This document shows positions 60,480 to 64,000 of a DNA stretch of 64,000 nucleotides, piece after piece (position 1 is the stretch's first letter; each line of letters starts with the position of its first letter). The stretch covers positions 4,981,661 to 5,045,660 of the forward strand of contig OX359250.1 of the NCBI GenBank assembly GCA_947179485.1, given 5' to 3'. Source of the stretch: Allacma fusca (taxonomy: Eukaryota > Arthropoda > Collembola > Symphypleona > Sminthuridae). The translations under genes and the position numbers were made by a program. Under the pieces are notes generated by a model, which made no database searches, was not told the DNA's origin, and worked only from the letters and a program-made list of their open reading frames with translations.

Positions 60480-60670
60480 AGGTGCACATCCTTCCTCGAA
60501 GGATAGGGCTTATAGGCATATAAATAGGATAGGCATTAAAATCGAGCTTCTTATGTAGGTAGGATAGGATAGTAACCGAAGTATTCAGCGTGCAAAAATA
60601 GGAATAGGATAGGCAGCGTTTTGTACTGCAAGTCTAAAGGAATATAGGCAGGACTTGGTTTCATACAAAT
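60480..60670. repeat. AGGATAGGATAGG-type array
   Basis: AGGATAGG and ATAGGCA words recur through this stretch. Element ends were not identified. Confidence 0.5.
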
Positions 60671-60860
60671 GTTGCCTAAAATATAGGAAGGAATCCTCGG
60701 ATTTAGTGTATATGTATGTCGGATAAGAGAGCGTCCATAAATGATGTCATCAAAATTTTGTATGTTTTAAGAAGACCCCCTCATACTGCCATCACCTCCT
60801 GTCATCAAATAGTGTAGTGACGGACGCACCATTGATGATGACGTCAGCAAGACTGAACGC

Positions 60861-60999
60861 ACTCCAGAATCGCCCAAAAATTATGAATGTCTTACCTTTG
60901 TTGGGTGGAAACCATTGCGATACGATATTTGCTGGAGGAACCGTGGGTAACACATAACTTACTAACAAGATATGCACAATTTTTGGGCGATTCTGGAGT
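60861..60999. repeat. Short inverted repeat with 22-base perfect arms
   Basis: Bases 60861-60882 (ACTCCAGAATCGCCCAAAAA and two more) are the exact reverse complement of 60978-60999, separated by 95 bases. A TGACGTCA palindrome lies just outside at about 60838. It may be the tip of a small foldback element. Confidence 0.75.
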
Positions 61000-61554
61000 A
61001 TTTTCAGGCTCTTTCACCGTTGTAAATTCAGTGTGGTTTCTGCGGTTTCAGAATGAGTATTCATTAATATCGTCGCGGTTCATTCTTCCCAACAGCTTTA
61101 AAATATTTAATTTTCTTTTTCTGATTGCTGCTTAGTTTTTTCATTTTGATATGTTTGAGCAATGTTTAATTTTCCATACAGACTATTATGTCGAGTCGGA
61201 AGTGGTTAAAAGATGAATGAACAAATGCTGGTGACGGAAATGTTCTACTACTTGCAAATACGTATTGCATGTGGGGCGTCTTATAAAACGTGATACTATA
61301 TTGTAGTTCAATTTAATTTAAAGATCTTCACCTCTTCCACTCTATTTTTGATTTTTAAACAATTTTGTGCATACTATTTTCATGGATCTGCAAGTATGCA
61401 AGTTAATTTTATTTCGACTCGACAAAGCTTCTAATTTTTTTACTCTTGAATGAAAATATACAAAATCAAATATTGCTCTAGCTGGTCAAAATTACAAACT
61501 AAGGTGTCATACATTATTACGTATAACGTACTATTGCATATAAACAAATCTGAA

Positions 61555-61830
61555 TAAAGAACCCGGATACGAGTACGGGTACGACGCATATACGCAAGTA
61601 TGTGTACAATGTTCGAGTTTTTTCCCGGTACGGGTACAATGCTGGTACAGGTACATAGTTTGAGATTGCATTTCGGTTACGGGTATGAAAATTGTGTACC
61701 CGGATTAGGGCATCTACTGGGGACAACCTTTTTGTCCCGTCGACAATTCTGTCGTCCCGAAATCCTCGGGACAAAAAAAATTCGTCCCGATTCAGTCCCG
61801 AAATAACATGGGGACAACAGGGGGTTCCTT
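61555..61830. repeat. GGGTAC and GTCCCG low-complexity arrays
   Basis: Bases 61560-61710 are rich in ACGGGTACG and CCCGGTAC; 61720-61810 are rich in GTCCCGA and GGGACA. The second type also occurs near 4840 and 11540. No boundaries were resolved. Confidence 0.5.
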
Positions 61831-62059
61831 AAATTGTATGCGTTTCGATTACTGTAGAACAAAATGTTTGTGCCAAAGTGGTTCAAATGCAAACGCTTCG
61901 GAAAAAATGATCGAGGAGTGTAAAAGGACGGTCCCAGGAAAATACCCTTAGACTATTTTTCTTAAAAGGGAAAATCAGTTTTCATATCCAACGACAATGA
62001 TTAACACGGTAGAAATATGAAAACATTTGTTTTCCCAGTTTTACCTCTTCAAAATAATA

Positions 62060-62665
62060 GTTGAACGTCATCCAACATGTCGGAAGATAATACTATTTTC
62101 ATGTCGGCTGAAATCTCCCGACATACTCCCGATTGCTGAAGAAGAAAAAATTTCATGTGGGGTAAAATCTCCCGACATGTCGGATGTCAGAAGAAGAAAA
62201 AATTCGTGTCGGCTAAAATCTTCCGACATATGTCAGATGTAGGAAGAAGAAAAAAATTTTCATGACGGGTAAAATCTCCCGAGATATGTCGAATGTCGGA
62301 AGAAGAAAAAAATCATGTCGGGTAAAATCTCCCGACATATGTCGGATGTCGGATAAAATCAACATTTTGTCGGATGTCGGCTAGAACTGTAAAAAATAAC
62401 GTGTCGGCTAAAATCACCCGACATGTCGGCTAAAATCACCCGACATGTCGGCTAAAATCCACACAAATCCAGACAATGTCGGTGGATTCTGACCGACAAT
62501 GTCGGATGTCGGCTACTATCTCGAAATGTCTCGTCGGCGTCGGCTAGAAACTTTTCCGCGTCGGATGTCGGCCAAAATCGCCCGACATTGTCGGCCAAAA
62601 TCCCATTTTGCCCGACAATTGTCGGCTAAAATCTCCCGACACATGTCGGATGTCGGCTAAAATTT
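62060..62665. repeat. TGTCGG/CCGACA-rich array
   Basis: Words TGTCGGATGTCGG, TGTCGGCTAAAATC and CCCGACATGTCGG recur more than 20 times with varied spacing. The unit is self-complementary through CCGACATGTCGG. Chance frames are present but vary in composition. Near its right end are repeats of GGGCATTTT (62695-62730). Confidence 0.85.
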
Positions 62666-63584
62666 TACTTCCCAATATGCCCAAAATTATGGCACGTTGG
62701 CGGGCATTTTGGGCATTTTGGGCATATTCAGCTTGCCAGGCATATATGCAAGGGCATTTTCAATCGACATTCCCTACCTGTAAAGCACCAAGAGTTGAAT
62801 GTATTAATTGGCAAAATAATGGTAAAGCAAAACACCCTAATTTTTTGTTTGTTACAGGTAGTGCTGCAATAATGTTTTTTTCACCAAGTTTTGTTTTGTT
62901 TTTTTGAACAATACAAATATTCATAAAAGAATCCATATTGTTCTACGGATGATGTAGAAGACGTTAGAAATTTGTGAAGCTGATTATTGTATTTTAGTAC
63001 ATGAGCATATAGTAGAAGATGAAGTAAAGGTCCGCATTCGAAGAACGTTAAAACAAAATACAGATTTTAACTAACTTTAGGCGGATCTGCTTAACAACTG
63101 TTATGTAATACAAGGATTAAACCTTTTATTAGCAGTTTCTAAGGGTGTAAGGCCTAAGGTAATTACATAAATCGCAGACACCTTATATCAACAAATAATT
63201 GTGGTGGGTCTTACCTAGCGTTAACTATACGCATCATTTTAGGTTAGTCCTACGCATTGATTTAATTAATAACCTGTATTGTTTTCTTGGATTCCTTAGG
63301 CCTATTCTATTTCTGTGGTCTTCCTGTAAACTATAGACTGATTAGAACATTTTAGGATCAAAATTTATAGTTAGGTATCGGAGTCATCCTTGAGCATTTT
63401 ATTAAAAACAGCACAAAATTGAATTTCAGCAGTGGAGGTGAAATTTTTCCAAATACGTACTCGTGTCGAACAGAAATTGATTTCGTTGATAATATCCAAT
63501 GTACCCAAACGTCTAATAACAGTACAGGTAACAATTAATTACTCAGTTGACCGCAAGTAGGCATTCTAAGTTACTCAAATTGAG

Positions 63585-64000
63585 GTCTTGGATCTACTTG
63601 CAACTTTTAACCCACTAAGGTCAAATTATGGCCTTGGATCTACTTGCAACTTTTAATCCACTAAGGTCAAATTATGGCCGTGGATCTACTTGTAACCTAA
63701 AAAGGTCAAATTATGGCCTTGGATCTACTTGTAACCTACAAAGGTCAAATTAGAAATATCTATCTTAAGGCATGCACGTTAGACCTAAGTCTCCTTAAAC
63801 AGGCGAACGCGAGCGACCTGTTGTATTACTCAATTGCAACTGGCCGCTTCGCAACCCGCCCAAAGTAAAGTGTACAGGACAATCTGCAATGGGCCCACCT
63901 GATGGCCCGAGCAGTATCTCTCTCCAACTAGGTGAGAGAGAACCCCTAAAATACATACATACATACAAAGGTCAAATTATGGCCTTGGATCTACTTGTAA
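63585..64000. repeat. Tandem array of AAGGTCAAATTATGG units, interrupted
   Basis: Units of roughly 45-55 bp contain AAGGTCAAATTATGGCC and TTGGATCTACTTG(C/T)AAC. Four or more copies lie before about 63750 and another follows at 63968. Between them is an insert ending in (ACAT)n. Confidence 0.8.
63751..63968 (+). mobile_element. Short insert with (ACAT)n tail, SINE-like
   Basis: About 215 bp of unrelated sequence with higher GC interrupts the AAGGTCAAATTATGG array and ends in ATACATACATACATAC just before the array resumes. A microsatellite tail suggests a short retroposed element. No RNA polymerase III box was confirmed. Confidence 0.4.

Larger units (their letters stand above)
62859..64000. 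mobile_element. Second, partial member of the satellite-carrying element family
   Basis: It starts TAGTGCTGCAATAATG, preceded by the octamer GTTACAGG, and the arm contains a TTTTGTTTTGTTTTT zone, GACGTTAGAAATTTGTGAAG and GTACATGAGCATATAG in the same order as the element at 13074. Further in is its own tandem array. The right arm lies beyond the window. Confidence 0.75.

Overview
The window looks like gene-sparse, AT-rich, transposon-rich nuclear DNA of an arthropod. The recognisable host genes are all intron-containing and match arthropod families: an insect-type GPI-anchored Ly6 protein, a basket-type JNK, a Spätzle-family Toll ligand and a PTEN phosphatase. A springtail or other non-dipteran hexapod would fit, but nothing here fixes the species. 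Splice sites are ordinary GT/AG and exons were placed by joining conserved protein reading frames.

Layout. 1-2.7 kb: a decayed DNA transposon (TNP2/DUF4218-like transposase plus a second ORF) on the minus strand, running off the left edge. 2.7-7.4 kb: an LTR-like remnant, two complete hAT-type non-autonomous elements with perfect 8-bp target duplications, and a 34-bp tandem array. 8.1-12.5 kb: a three-exon Ly6/uPAR gene (+). 13.0-17.1 kb: an old hAT-like element split by a 2.3-kb long-inverted-repeat element that carries about 22 copies of a 39-bp satellite. 20.0-24.0 kb: JNK, seven exons (+). 24.1-24.9 kb: a three-exon gene (-) for a 99-residue single-pass membrane protein of unknown function. 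25.6-32.6 kb: three exons (-) of a Spätzle gene with a 5.7-kb intron; its 5' end was not resolved. 36.5-41.1 kb: a decayed duplicate of sequence on both sides of the Spätzle cystine-knot exons, broken by later insertions. 42-43.3 kb: a BEL/Pao fossil. 44.1-50.2 kb: a pogo/Tigger-type MITE, three more complete 8-bp-TSD elements and an 18-bp satellite. 52.2-55.1 kb: PTEN, five exons (+). 55.1-64 kb: mostly repeats, a 200-base assembly gap that starts exactly at the end of an inverted repeat, a TGTCGG-rich array, and a second, partial member of the 13-kb satellite-carrying element family.

The most unusual pattern is a set of six complete non-autonomous elements with perfect 8-bp target duplications. 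Each has its ends built from its own short, often self-complementary word (GATTTAAATC, GGTTTAAACC, ATTCGAATTC, CTTGACCATGA, CGAGGGNGAGGG) or from a long inverted repeat around a satellite. Several further arrays at 59-62.7 kb look like incomplete members of the same class. JNK and Toll-ligand genes lie side by side, but the sequence alone does not show that the proximity is functional.
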